Source of the DNA: Selenomonadaceae bacterium UBA2897
GTDB lineage: Bacteria; Bacillota; Negativicutes; Selenomonadales; Selenomonadaceae
Reading direction: 5' to 3'
DNA length: 14,265 bases
NCBI GenBank assembly: GCA_002350105.1
Contig: DEDT01000021.1
Location: 1 to 14,265, forward strand
A program made the translations under genes and the position numbers. The notes beneath the pieces were generated by a model that was given only the letters and a program-made list of their open reading frames with translations, had not been told where the DNA came from and did no database searches. Of the stretch, positions 6,754-13,704 are shown piece after piece. How positions within the stretch are numbered: position 1 is the stretch's first letter; the number at the start of each line of letters is the position of its first letter.

Positions 6754-7908
6754 TTAGGCTTTCAGCTCCTTTACAATCCGGGTCAAAGCCTGCAGGAAGG
6801 CCGCAATCTCCTCCGCCGTCGTGTAACGCCCCAGCGTCACGCGCACGGCTTCACTGGCCTGCGCCGCCGTCTGCCCCATGGCCAGCAGCACATGCGATGG
6901 CTCCAGCGAGCCCGCACTGCAGGCACTGCCTGCCGAGACGGCGAAGCCTGCAAGGTCGAGGCGGATGAGCAGCACTTCGTGATCGATGCCCGCGATACGG
7001 AAATTCACATTGCCCGGCAAGCGCTGGGTCAGGCTGCCGTTGATGACGGCACCGGGCAGCGCACGGATGCCCGCCAGGAGCTGCGCGCGCAGCTGCGTCA
7101 GACGCTCCTGCTCCGCTGTCATATCGGCCTGCGCCAGTTCCGCCGCGCAGCCGAGGCCCACGATACCGGGGACATTCTCCGTGCCCGCACGCTGCTCGCT
7201 TTCCTGCGCGCCGCCATGCATCAGGCTGTCCGGCTGCCAGCCGCGGCGCAGGTAGAGCACGCCCGTGCCCTTGGGCCCGTAGAGCTTGTGCCCGGAGAGC
7301 GAGAGCGCATCGACGGGTAGCTGCTGCAAGTCGATGGGGATATGCCCCGCCGCCTGCACGGCATCGGTATGAAAGAACACACCGCGCTCGCGCAGCAGCG
7401 CCCCGATCTCCGCGATGGGCTCAATGGTGCCCACCTCGTTGTTGGCGAACATGACCGAGACCAGTGCCGTATCCTCACGCAGAGCCGCCTCAACCTGTGC
7501 CGCCGTAACACACCCCTCCGCGTCCATGGGCAGATACGTGACCTCGAAGTCCTGCTGCGCCAGCCACGCGCAGGTACGGAGCACCGCATGATGCTCGATG
7601 GTCGTCGTGATGATGTGGTTCTTGCCCCGCTCACGCCGTGCGGCCAGGGCCATGCCCTTGATAGCCCAGTTGTCACTTTCGCTGCCACCCGAGGTGAAAA
7701 AGATTTCCTCAGGCGCAGCATGCAGCAACGCGGCCACCTGACGCCTGGCCTTCGCCACGGCCTGCCGCGCCGCCCGACCATAGCTGTAGAGACTCGACGG
7801 ATTGCCGAACTGCGTGCGGAAATACGGCAGCATGGCCTGCAGCACGCGCTCATCGACGGGCGTCGTCGCCGCGTAATCGAGATAGACCTGCTTCTCCTGT
7901 CCGCTCAT
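6754..7908 (-). CDS. nifS: Cysteine desulfurase (NifS/IscS type)
   Basis: PLP enzyme that releases sulfur from cysteine as a persulfide for Fe-S cluster or thiolation pathways. From the ATG at 7908 it is 384 residues, normal for group I desulfurases. Numbering from the in-frame GTG three codons earlier (387 residues): YLDYAATTP (12-20), SGGSESDN (76-83), IEHHAV (107-112), Asp185 in HTDAVQA, the PLP Lys211 in SGHKLYGPKG, and catalytic Cys333 in the flexible loop SACSAGSLEPSHVL. The ATG is preferred over the GTG at 7917 because it overlaps the upstream regulator's stop as ATGA, the usual coupled junction. Position right behind an IscR-type regulator supports a role in Fe-S biogenesis. No scaffold gene (iscU/nifU) follows; the next gene is DUF554. 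Confidence 0.93.
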   Translation of the reverse strand: MSGQEKQVYLDYAATTPVDERVLQAMLPYFRTQFGNPSSLYSYGRAARQAVAKARRQVAALLHAAPEEIFFTSGGSESDNWAIKGMALAARRERGKNHIITTTIEHHAVLRTCAWLAQQDFEVTYLPMDAEGCVTAAQVEAALREDTALVSVMFANNEVGTIEPIAEIGALLRERGVFFHTDAVQAAGHIPIDLQQLPVDALSLSGHKLYGPKGTGVLYLRRGWQPDSLMHGGAQESEQRAGTENVPGIVGLGCAAELAQADMTAEQERLTQLRAQLLAGIRALPGAVINGSLTQRLPGNVNFRIAGIDHEVLLIRLDLAGFAVSAGSACSAGSLEPSHVLLAMGQTAAQASEAVRVTLGRYTTAEEIAAFLQALTRIVKELKA

Positions 7909-8369
7909 TTGCCGCACCCCATGCCCGCTTCCCAGACCTCACTGCTGGCGGAATTGTCCTCGCAGAGATCCTTGAGCGTGATGCTGTTGAGCACGCGGGA
8001 AATGCTGTCGCAGACCTTCGCCCAGACGCTACGCGTCACGCAAGCGCCGGCGCGCTCGCAATATTGATTATCCGCGTCGGCATCATCAAGCAGGCAGTTC
8101 ACCAGCGCAATCGGGCCCTCGATGGCCGTGATGATCTCGCCGATGGTCACGGAGCAGGGTGGCTTCGCGAGCATATAGCCGCCCTGCGCGCCGCGCACGC
8201 TCTTCACGAGCCCCGCCTTGCGCAGCGTGCCCATGAGCTGCTCCAGATAGTTCTCCGAAATGCCCTGCTTCTGGCTGATGAGCTTCAGCGGCAATGCACC
8301 CTCGCCGTAGTGCAATGCCAGTTCATAGAGCGCCGTCACGCTGTAGCGCCCCTTTGTCGATATCTTCAT
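7905..8369 (-). CDS. iscR: Rrf2/IscR-family transcriptional regulator
   Basis: A 154-residue Rrf2 protein. The N-terminal winged helix opens MKISTKGRYSVTALYELA and carries the recognition region ISENYLEQLMGTLRKAGLVKSVRGAQGGY (37-65). Three cysteines, Cys92, Cys104 and Cys110 (C-x11-C-x5-C), sit where IscR binds its [2Fe-2S] cluster, but the first spacing is wider than the C-x5-C-x5-C of E. coli IscR. This suggests cluster-dependent control of the co-transcribed cysteine desulfurase. Start: ATG with GAGGTAAC about 8 nt upstream. A near-consensus promoter lies before it and overlaps the rarA terminator. Two further cysteines occur near the C-terminus (Cys136, Cys152); their relevance is unclear. 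Confidence 0.92.
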   Translation of the reverse strand: MKISTKGRYSVTALYELALHYGEGALPLKLISQKQGISENYLEQLMGTLRKAGLVKSVRGAQGGYMLAKPPCSVTIGEIITAIEGPIALVNCLLDDADADNQYCERAGACVTRSVWAKVCDSISRVLNSITLKDLCEDNSASSEVWEAGMGCGK

Positions 8370-8375
8370 CGTCTG

Positions 8376-8395
8376 TTACCTCGAATCCCGAGTAA
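8376..8395. promoter_or_regulatory. iscR: Imperfect inverted repeat, candidate Rrf2/IscR operator
   Basis: The segment TTAC-CTCG-AATCC-CGAG-TAA has 4-bp arms CTCG (8380-8383) and CGAG (8389-8392) with TTA/TAA outside. It lies between the predicted start point (about 8414) and the iscR ATG and overlaps the ribosome binding site. That is a reasonable place for autorepression. It is not matched to a known motif. Confidence 0.3.
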
Positions 8396-8420
8396 ATTAG
8401 TCAACTTTCGTATTGCCTCA

Positions 8421-8449
8421 AATATAGCAAAAAAAGCCCTGTCTGTCAA
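8421..8449 (-). promoter_or_regulatory. iscR: iscR promoter (TTGACA-17-TATATT)
   Basis: On the minus strand a perfect TTGACA (8444-8449) is followed by exactly 17 bp and TATATT (8421-8426). Transcription would begin near 8414, about 45 nt before the iscR ATG. The -35 box lies in the loop and right arm of the rarA terminator hairpin, so the two signals share bases. Confidence 0.7.
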
Positions 8450-8459
8450 AGACAAGGCT
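8429..8459 (-). terminator. Intrinsic terminator of rarA
   Basis: On the minus strand AGCCTTGTCT (8450-8459) pairs with AGACAGGGCT (8435-8444) over a 5-nt loop, with one G-U pair, followed by seven T residues (8429-8435). It begins 24 nt after the rarA stop codon and should end the UPF0173-miaA-hfq-dut-rarA transcript. Confidence 0.82.
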
Positions 8460-8482
8460 CACAGACAAGGCATCGCCTGCCA

Positions 8483-9829
8483 TCAAAAACGGTCCGGCCA
8501 GCAGCGGTGCAGATAGTCGCGCTGGCGCTGCTCCGCACCGTTTTCTCCCGGCTTGTAGTAGTGTGCATCTTTCATCGCATCGGGCAGATATTGCTGCGGC
8601 GTGAAATGGCCGGGATAGTTATGCGGATAGATGTAGTCCTGTCCATAGCCGAGCTTCGCCGCTCCCTTATAATGGGAATCGCGCAGGTGAAGGGGCACCG
8701 TGCCACAGTTCTTGCTGCGCACATCCGCGAGCGCCGCATCGATGCCGAGATAGGCCGCATTGCTCTTGGGCGCGGAGGCCACGTAGGTCACGGCCTCTGC
8801 CAGCGGGATGCGTGCCTCAGGGAGTCCCACGAACTGACAGGCCTGCACGGCCGCCATGGCCACGACGAGCGCCATGGGGTCGGCATTGCCTACATCCTCC
8901 GCCGCGCAGATGGCTACGCGACGCGCGATGAAGTTCAGATCCTCTCCCGAGACCAGCATGCGCGCAAGGTAATGCAGCGCCGCATCGGGGTCGCTGCCGC
9001 GCATGCTCTTGATGAAGGCCGAGACCGTGTCGTAGTGGTTGTCGCCTTTCTTGTCATAGTGCTGCACGCGCTCGCCCACGAGCTCTTTGAGCATAGAGAG
9101 CGTCAGCTCGCCGCCCTGCGGCGGCAGCATTGCGGCCATTTCCTCCAGCAGGTTCAGCGCGATGCGCGCGTCGCCTCCCGCCATCTGTGCCAGTGCCTGC
9201 AGGATTTCCTCGTCCACCTTGATATCCTGCTTGCCGAGGCCGCGTTCCTTATCCGTGAGCGCCTGCTGCAGAATGTGCACGAGCTGGCCATCCGTGAGTT
9301 GCTGCAGCTGCACGATGCGCACGCGTGAGAGCAGGGCATGATTGACCTCGAAGAAAGGGTTCTCCGTCGTCGCGCCGATGAGGATGAGCCGACCATCCTC
9401 AACATAGGGCAGCAGCACATCCTGCTGGCTCTTGTTGAAGCGATGAATCTCGTCGATGAACACAATGGTGCGCTTTTGGTAAAATTTGCGCTGCTCCTCC
9501 GCCTCTTTCACGATGGCCCGGATGTCGCTGATGCCCGAGGACACAGCGTTGAGCTTCTGAAAATGGCTGCCCGTCATGCCCGCGATCATCTGCGCCAGCG
9601 TCGTCTTGCCCGTGCCCGGCGGGCCGTAGAGGATGAGCGAGGGAATGTTGTCCGCTTCGATCATTCGCCGCAGGAACTTGCCCGCGCCCACAGCCTGCTG
9701 CTGGCCGACGAATTCCTGAAAATTGCGCGGCCGCATGCGCTGGGCCAGCGGCTCAAAGCGGCGCGTACTGCCCGTATCTGCCCCCGGATTATGCGCGGCT
9801 GCCGCGAAAAGGTCATAGTCCTCAGCCAT
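8483..9829 (-). CDS. rarA: Replication-associated recombination protein RarA (MgsA), AAA+ ATPase
   Basis: AAA+ ATPase of the RarA/MgsA/WRNIP1 family, related to clamp-loader and RuvB proteins, acting at stalled replication forks. From the ATG at 9829 it has 448 residues, the usual size. Walker A GPPGTGKT (69-76), Walker B IVFIDE (122-127) followed by IHRFNKSQQD, sensor-1 GATTEN (152-157), and an arginine-finger region LLSRVRIV (166-173) are intact. The C-terminal clamp-loader-like tetramerisation domain includes MRGSDPDAALHYLARML (276-292) and the conserved ending region with YPHNYPGHFT (401-410). An in-frame GTG at 9838 is rejected because GGAG (9838-9841) then falls on it, whereas it sits 8 nt before the ATG. 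The gene begins 5 bp after the dut stop. Confidence 0.94.
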   Translation of the reverse strand: MAEDYDLFAAAAHNPGADTGSTRRFEPLAQRMRPRNFQEFVGQQQAVGAGKFLRRMIEADNIPSLILYGPPGTGKTTLAQMIAGMTGSHFQKLNAVSSGISDIRAIVKEAEEQRKFYQKRTIVFIDEIHRFNKSQQDVLLPYVEDGRLILIGATTENPFFEVNHALLSRVRIVQLQQLTDGQLVHILQQALTDKERGLGKQDIKVDEEILQALAQMAGGDARIALNLLEEMAAMLPPQGGELTLSMLKELVGERVQHYDKKGDNHYDTVSAFIKSMRGSDPDAALHYLARMLVSGEDLNFIARRVAICAAEDVGNADPMALVVAMAAVQACQFVGLPEARIPLAEAVTYVASAPKSNAAYLGIDAALADVRSKNCGTVPLHLRDSHYKGAAKLGYGQDYIYPHNYPGHFTPQQYLPDAMKDAHYYKPGENGAEQRQRDYLHRCWPDRF

Positions 9830-9834
9830 GATGC

Positions 9835-10299
9835 TCACTCCTTCCCGCCGCGGCCCGTCGAACCCCAGCCGCCGAGACGTGCCGCGCCTTCGCCGGCCAC
9901 ATCGTCATCGACCGTGAGGTATTTCTGGAAAATCCCCTGGGCGATACGCTCCCCTTTTGCCAGCTGTACGGACTCCTGACCGCGATTATAGAGTGCGATG
10001 TAAAGGTGCCCATCGTTGTCGGGATTGTTATAGTAGTCAGCATCCACCACGCCTACGCTATTCATGAGCACGAGGTGCCGCTTCACCGCCATGCTGGAGC
10101 GAATGTGGATGGTCAGCACCTCATCCTCCTGCATATAGGCCTTCAGCCCCGTCGGCACCATGGCGAGCGCCCCCGGTGCAATGGTCACCGCCTCACCCGC
10201 CGCCAGGTCATAGCCTGCGCTCGCCGCCGTCTTGCGCTGTGGCAGCTGAATTCCTTTATCCTGCCACCCTGTCACGATTTCAAAGCCGCGTTGCCGCAT
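9835..10299 (-). CDS. dut: dUTP diphosphatase (dUTPase)
   Basis: Trimeric-type dUTPase that hydrolyses dUTP to dUMP and diphosphate, keeping uracil out of DNA and supplying dTMP synthesis. From the chosen ATG (10299) it is 154 residues. The five motifs are present: ASAGYDLAA; RSSMAVK; the catalytic VVDADYYNNPDNDGH, which carries the water-activating Asp; GERIAQGIF; and the P-loop-like C-terminus LGGWGSTGRGG. The AYYNNPDNDGH-type motif is common in Firmicutes. A longer in-frame start exists at 10323, but GGGAGG lies 7 nt before the 10299 ATG and nothing suitable precedes the upstream one. The longer form would also begin next to the hfq-dut hairpin. It is followed by rarA with 5 bp between. 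Confidence 0.93.
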   Translation of the reverse strand: MRQRGFEIVTGWQDKGIQLPQRKTAASAGYDLAAGEAVTIAPGALAMVPTGLKAYMQEDEVLTIHIRSSMAVKRHLVLMNSVGVVDADYYNNPDNDGHLYIALYNRGQESVQLAKGERIAQGIFQKYLTVDDDVAGEGAARLGGWGSTGRGGKE

Positions 10300-10332
10300 C
10301 GTTCTGCCTCCCTCTTTTTTCATAGCGAAAGG

Positions 10333-10352
10333 AGCGCCCCTTCAGGAGCGCT
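10333..10352. terminator. Hairpin between hfq and dut (weak terminator or processing site)
   Basis: On the minus strand AGCGCTCC-TGAA-GGGGCGCT forms an 8-bp stem with one G-U pair and a tetraloop, 18 nt after the hfq stop. The sequence that follows on the minus strand, CCTTTCGC, is a poor U-tract, so full termination before dut is doubtful. On the plus strand CCCCTTTTC follows, but no plus-strand gene ends here. Confidence 0.4.
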
Positions 10353-10370
10353 CCCCTTTTCTTACTGCGC

Positions 10371-10625
10371 TTATGCTTCCGGTTTCGCTGCCACAGGCGG
10401 TTCCGCCGTTTTCTCGCTGCGAATCGGGCGGGCTGGCGTAATCGTGGAGATCGCATGCTTGTAGACGAGCTCCTGCTTGCCCATCGTCTCCATGATCACC
10501 GTAAAGTTATCAAAGCCCTTGACGCTCCCCTTGATTTGGAAACCATTCAGCAGATGAATGGTCACGGGGATATTCTCCTTACGAACCTGATAGAGAAAAG
10601 AATCCTGTAAATTCCTGAGTGCCAT
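10371..10625 (-). CDS. hfq: RNA chaperone Hfq
   Basis: An 84-residue Hfq. It forms a hexameric Sm-like ring that binds AU-rich and U-tailed RNAs and, in many bacteria, pairs small RNAs with targets. Sm1 includes LQDSFLYQVRKENIPVTIHL and the loop NGFQIKGSVKGFDNF (27-41). Sm2 contains the signature YKHAIST (55-61) for the proximal RNA site. A tail of about 20 residues rich in Pro, Ala and charged residues follows. AAGGAGGA lies 9 nt before the ATG. It follows miaA by 49 bp, the widespread miaA-hfq order. Confidence 0.96.
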   Translation of the reverse strand: MALRNLQDSFLYQVRKENIPVTIHLLNGFQIKGSVKGFDNFTVIMETMGKQELVYKHAISTITPARPIRSEKTAEPPVAAKPEA

Positions 10626-10674
10626 AAATCATTATCCTCCTTGTCAAAGCACGCTACATGCCTTATCTTTGATT

Positions 10675-11628
10675 TTATTCGTCGGATGGGGCAAAAAATC
10701 CTTTTGCATCGCGCTGAATTTTTGCCTGCAGCTCCGCGCCACTGTATGCAGCCACGTCGTACCAGTGAATGTACGGCATCTTGCGATACCAGGTCAACTG
10801 GCGCTTGGCGAAGTGGCGCGTGCTCGTCTGAATCTGCGCGATGGCCTCTTCACGCGTGCCTGCCCCCTGCAGATAGCTTACGGTCTCCTTATAGCCAATT
10901 CCCTGCATCGCGGGCATAGCGGGCGTGACGCCCTGCGCGAGCAGGCCGCGCACCTCATCCTCGAGGCCAGCGGCGAACATCTGCTCCACACGCGCGTTGA
11001 TGCGGTCATAGAGCTCCTGCCGCTCCCGCTGCAGACCAATGACAAAGGCATCGTAGACCAGTGATGCCTCCGTGCCATCCGCCTGCTTCTCGCGGGAAAT
11101 TGACTCGCCGCCGTAGCGCAGCGTCTCCAGGGCCCGCACGACACGGCGGAAATTGTTTACGTGAATGCGTGCCGCCGCCTCGGGGTCGGCTGCGGCCAGC
11201 AGATCATGCACAGCCTGCTTGCCCTTTTCCTCAGCCAACTCCGCCATCCCGGCGCGAAAAGCTTCATGCCCCGTGGCCTGGTTGAACTGGTAGCCCTCCA
11301 GCAGGGCCTTGATGTAGAGCCCCGTGCCACCAGCCAGAATTGGGATTTTTCCCTTTTCATTCAGCGCCCTGATGCACGCAGCCGCCTGCGTCTGGAACTC
11401 CGTCACCGTGTAGGGCTCCGAAGGCGCGCAGATATCGATGAGATGATGCGGGATGCCCCGCCTTTCTGCCAGCGTCGGCTTTGCCGTGCCGATGTCGCAG
11501 CCACGGTAGACCAACATGGAGTCCCCCGAAATAATCTCCGTCTTGAGCGCCGCCGCAAGGCCGATGGAAAGCTCCGTCTTGCCCACGGCCGTAGGGCCGA
11601 GAATGACGATGAGTTTTTCTTTCTGCAT
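10675..11628 (-). CDS. miaA: tRNA dimethylallyltransferase MiaA
   Basis: Transfers a dimethylallyl group from DMAPP to N6 of A37 in tRNAs that read UNN codons. From the ATG at 11628 it is 317 residues, normal for MiaA. Features: P-loop GPTAVGKT (11-18), DSMLVYRGCDIGTAKP (36-51) binding the substrate adenosine and DMAPP, AGGTGLYIKALL (99-110), RRVVRALE (161-168), and the C-terminal tRNA-contacting STRHFAKRQLTWYRK (269-283). An open frame extends 34 codons further upstream as an Arg-rich stretch, but it runs back into the upstream gene and lacks homology, so it is excluded. The start is 4 bp after the UPF0173 stop with no good ribosome binding site, which points to coupled translation. Confidence 0.95.
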   Translation of the reverse strand: MQKEKLIVILGPTAVGKTELSIGLAAALKTEIISGDSMLVYRGCDIGTAKPTLAERRGIPHHLIDICAPSEPYTVTEFQTQAAACIRALNEKGKIPILAGGTGLYIKALLEGYQFNQATGHEAFRAGMAELAEEKGKQAVHDLLAAADPEAAARIHVNNFRRVVRALETLRYGGESISREKQADGTEASLVYDAFVIGLQRERQELYDRINARVEQMFAAGLEDEVRGLLAQGVTPAMPAMQGIGYKETVSYLQGAGTREEAIAQIQTSTRHFAKRQLTWYRKMPYIHWYDVAAYSGAELQAKIQRDAKGFFAPSDE

Positions 11629-11632
11629 CGGG

Positions 11633-12310
11633 TCAGACCAGCTGGCAGGACGTGCCCGGATCGAGGATATGTACCTCAGCCGTCGTCGCCGCCTCCGTAA
11701 TCGCCTTAAAATGCGCCGCATCCTGCGCAATTACCGGCCACGTGTTATAATGAATAGGAATGACATGGCGCGCCTGCAGCCACTCTGCGGCCCGTGCCGC
11801 ATCATCGGGGCCCATCGTGTAGTTGTCGCCAATCGGCAGCAGCGCGTAGTCCGGCGCATCCTGCTCCGCGATGAGCTTCATGTAGGGGAACAGCGCCGTA
11901 TCGCCCGCGAAATAGACGACCTTGTCCGCGATGTAGATGATAAAGCCGCAGGCGATGCCGCCCGCCACACCTGAGCTGTGCAGAGCCGGCACCATGCGCA
12001 CCTTGCCAAAGGGAAGCTTCACCGTACCGCCGAGATTCATCGGCACCCCCTGCAGCCCCTGGGCGCGCTGCTCGCAGGCACCCAGCACCTCGGGGATGGC
12101 CACGATGGCCGCCCCCGTACGCTTGGCAATCTCCGGCGCATCGCCAAGATGATCGCCGTGAGCATGGGAAAGCAGGATATAGTCACATGCTACATCCTCC
12201 GCCCTGACCGACGCCTGCGGATTGCCCGTGAGGAACGGGTCTGTCAGCACTTTGTGCCGGCCATCGTCCAGCAGCACGCAGGAATGTCCATAATACGTCA
12301 ACTTAACCAT
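11633..12310 (-). CDS. UPF0173 metal-dependent hydrolase (metallo-beta-lactamase fold)
   Basis: A 225-residue metallo-beta-lactamase-fold protein with the layout of the UPF0173 family. It opens MVKLTYYGHSCVLL, then TDPFLTGNP (23-31), the metal motif HAHGDHLGD (49-57), a histidine at 111 in LHSSG, Asp137 in AGDTALFPY, and His187 in IPIHYNTWP. The metal ligands are complete, so it should be an active hydrolase; its substrate is not known. Start choice: ATG at 12310 with GGAGGGTG about 9 nt upstream; the in-frame TTG further out would place the ribosome binding site inside the gene. It heads the run into miaA, hfq, dut and rarA. Confidence 0.92.
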   Translation of the reverse strand: MVKLTYYGHSCVLLDDGRHKVLTDPFLTGNPQASVRAEDVACDYILLSHAHGDHLGDAPEIAKRTGAAIVAIPEVLGACEQRAQGLQGVPMNLGGTVKLPFGKVRMVPALHSSGVAGGIACGFIIYIADKVVYFAGDTALFPYMKLIAEQDAPDYALLPIGDNYTMGPDDAARAAEWLQARHVIPIHYNTWPVIAQDAAHFKAITEAATTAEVHILDPGTSCQLV

Positions 12311-12357
12311 ACGATTCACCCTCCGCAAATTTTTCTCTGTGCACGCTCAATATACAT

Positions 12358-12386
12358 ATTATAGCACATGCAACCATAGCAATAAA
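12358..12386 (-). promoter_or_regulatory. Promoter of UPF0173-miaA-hfq-dut-rarA run
   Basis: On the minus strand a perfect TATAAT (12358-12363) is preceded by TGC, giving an extended -10. The -35 at 17-bp spacing is TTTATT (12381-12386), weak. The start point would be near 12350, about 40 nt before the ATG at 12310. Confidence 0.6.
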
Positions 12387-12397
12387 AGAGGCAGCTT

Positions 12398-13129
12398 ATG
12401 ACAGAACCACGTACCAGGCAAACAGCAAACAGCCTGTATCTTCCCCCATGCACCATCCAGACCAGTTTCGCCCTGCCAGCAAAACGCCTGCTGCTGGTAC
12501 TCGGCGGCAGGGCTCCCGCCACATCCTGGCTGCAGCAAATGGGCCGCAACCTGCCCGTCTGGGCCATCGACCACGGCCTCGACGCCTGCCGTGCCGCGAG
12601 CATCGTCCCCCAGCGGCTCATTGGCGACGGCGACAGCGCCCACCCCGACAGCTGGGACTGGGCCAAAAAGCAGGGCGTGCCCATCGACAAGTTCCAGCGC
12701 GAAAAAGATGACACCGATACCCAGCTCGCCCTGCGCACAGCCAGCGAAGCTGCACACGGCCAGGCCACGCTCCTGCTCACCGGTGCCTTTGGCGGCCGCT
12801 TTGACCACGCCTACAGCACAATCTTCAGCGCCAGCCGCGCCCAGGTTCCCGTCGTCCTCGCCGATGAAAAAGAGGCCTGCTGTTTCCTGCACGCTGGCGA
12901 AAGCCTGCGTATCACCTGCAAACAGCATCCCAAAGCCTTCTCCCTGCTGCCATTGACCGATGCCGTAACCGGCGTCACGCTGCAAGGTGCTCACTGGCCA
13001 CTCGCGGACGCCACACTCACCCAGGCCTGCCCCAACGCCATCAGCAATGAGCTGGAATCTGCTGATAACGCACTGAGCCTCAGCATCAGAAGCGGTATTC
13101 TCGCTGTCTACTGTTGCTGGCAGGAATAA
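12398..13129 (+). CDS. thiN: Thiamine pyrophosphokinase
   Basis: A 243-residue thiamine pyrophosphokinase, which converts thiamine and ATP to thiamine diphosphate and AMP. Recognisable elements: AIDHGLDACRAASIVPQ (56-72) followed by IGDGDS (75-80), matching the usual GDxDS metal motif; KDDTDTQLAL (103-112), matching KDxTDxxLAL; GAFGGRFDH (129-137); and the C-terminal thiamine-binding part with SNE (216-218) and SIRSGILAV (229-237). The first 28 residues are a short, poorly conserved N-terminal segment. AGAGG lies 6-7 nt before the ATG. It is a single-gene unit, divergent from the UPF0173 gene with 87 bp between and followed by a hairpin terminator. No TPP riboswitch-like leader fits in the short upstream gap. 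Confidence 0.88.
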   Translation: MTEPRTRQTANSLYLPPCTIQTSFALPAKRLLLVLGGRAPATSWLQQMGRNLPVWAIDHGLDACRAASIVPQRLIGDGDSAHPDSWDWAKKQGVPIDKFQREKDDTDTQLALRTASEAAHGQATLLLTGAFGGRFDHAYSTIFSASRAQVPVVLADEKEACCFLHAGESLRITCKQHPKAFSLLPLTDAVTGVTLQGAHWPLADATLTQACPNAISNELESADNALSLSIRSGILAVYCCWQE

Positions 13130-13138
13130 TATCACGAA

Positions 13139-13230
13139 CATGTGAAAGTTAACCGTAATACAAAGCGCCTCATTCCGGTAGCCGATGCCGGACGAGGCGC
13201 TTTTGCGCTTTATGATTCAAATTTCACATG
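13139..13230. terminator. Nested inverted repeats: shared terminator between convergent genes
   Basis: The core stem is AAAGCGCCTC (13162-13171) with GAGGCGCTTT (13194-13203). Inside it, TCCGGTA and TGCCGGA can also pair, with one G-U. The plus strand then reads TTTTGCGCTTT, giving a moderate terminator for the thiamine pyrophosphokinase gene; the minus-strand T-run is shorter. A separate perfect 9-bp repeat, CATGTGAAA (13139-13147) and TTTCACATG (13222-13230), encloses the whole hairpin. Confidence 0.6.
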
Positions 13231-13237
13231 CAATCAC

Positions 13238-13699
13238 TCAGGCGATGCCGATGCCCATTTCCGTCTCTACGAGAATCCTGCAGTTCGCGAGACGCCAATG
13301 CTCGTTTGGCTCGTTGGCAGCGATGTTGTAATAGACACCGCCCTCAATGAGCTCCACACGCAGCTCCATGAGCCAGATTTTCAGGGCTTCGATATCGCGG
13401 TCGTGAATGTCACTGCCACGGAACTGGCAGATGGGACGACCCTTGTCGCGGTATGTCAGCACCCACTGCTCGCCCTCGTTGGCATGATCGGCGAAATCAC
13501 CGGCCAACTGGCAACGCTGCGGCTGCCAGCCCTTCAGCCATTGTAAATGTGCCGGCACGCGCACGGCATCGCACGCATAACGGATGCGGTTCTCCTTGCC
13601 AATGCAATCGAAATATTCCAGTCGCCCATCCGGGTGAACCACCACATGAAAAGTCTCTTCCCGACCATCATACTGATAGAATTCAAGTTCCCTTAACAT
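13238..13699 (-). CDS. Hypothetical protein, unrecognised family
   Basis: A 153-residue soluble, acidic protein that I do not recognise. It begins MLRELEFYQYDGREETFHVVV and appears beta-rich in its first third. A central part contains WVLTYRDKGRPICQFRGSD and then a helical DRDIEALKIWLMELRVELIE. The ending is YYNIAANEPNEHWR and a short tail. There is no signal peptide, membrane segment or catalytic motif. The ATG at 13699 is chosen because GGGAGG lies 9 nt upstream; in-frame codons further up would put the ribosome binding site inside the gene. It has its own strong promoter (13802-13830) inside the tail of the degenerate toxin frame. It converges on thiamine pyrophosphokinase. Expression is well supported, function is unknown. 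Confidence 0.72.
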   Translation of the reverse strand: MLRELEFYQYDGREETFHVVVHPDGRLEYFDCIGKENRIRYACDAVRVPAHLQWLKGWQPQRCQLAGDFADHANEGEQWVLTYRDKGRPICQFRGSDIHDRDIEALKIWLMELRVELIEGGVYYNIAANEPNEHWRLANCRILVETEMGIGIA

Positions 13700-13704
13700 G
13701 ATAA

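Noticed and set aside
7909..7917. GTG start giving a 387-residue desulfurase
   Set aside because: The ATG three codons later overlaps the iscR stop as ATGA, the usual coupled arrangement, and leaves the YLDYAATTP start region intact.
7342..9328. Long plus-strand open frames opposite nifS, iscR and rarA
   Set aside because: All are reverse-frame shadows of well-identified minus-strand genes, with no homology-like motifs.
11629..11730. 34-residue Arg-rich N-terminal extension of MiaA
   Set aside because: It overlaps the end of the UPF0173 gene in another frame. MiaA proteins begin close to the P-loop, as from the ATG at 11628.
13142..13546. 134-codon plus-strand frame after thiamine pyrophosphokinase
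   Set aside because: It starts inside the nested hairpin and lies antisense to the 13238-13699 gene, which has a proper promoter and ribosome binding site.
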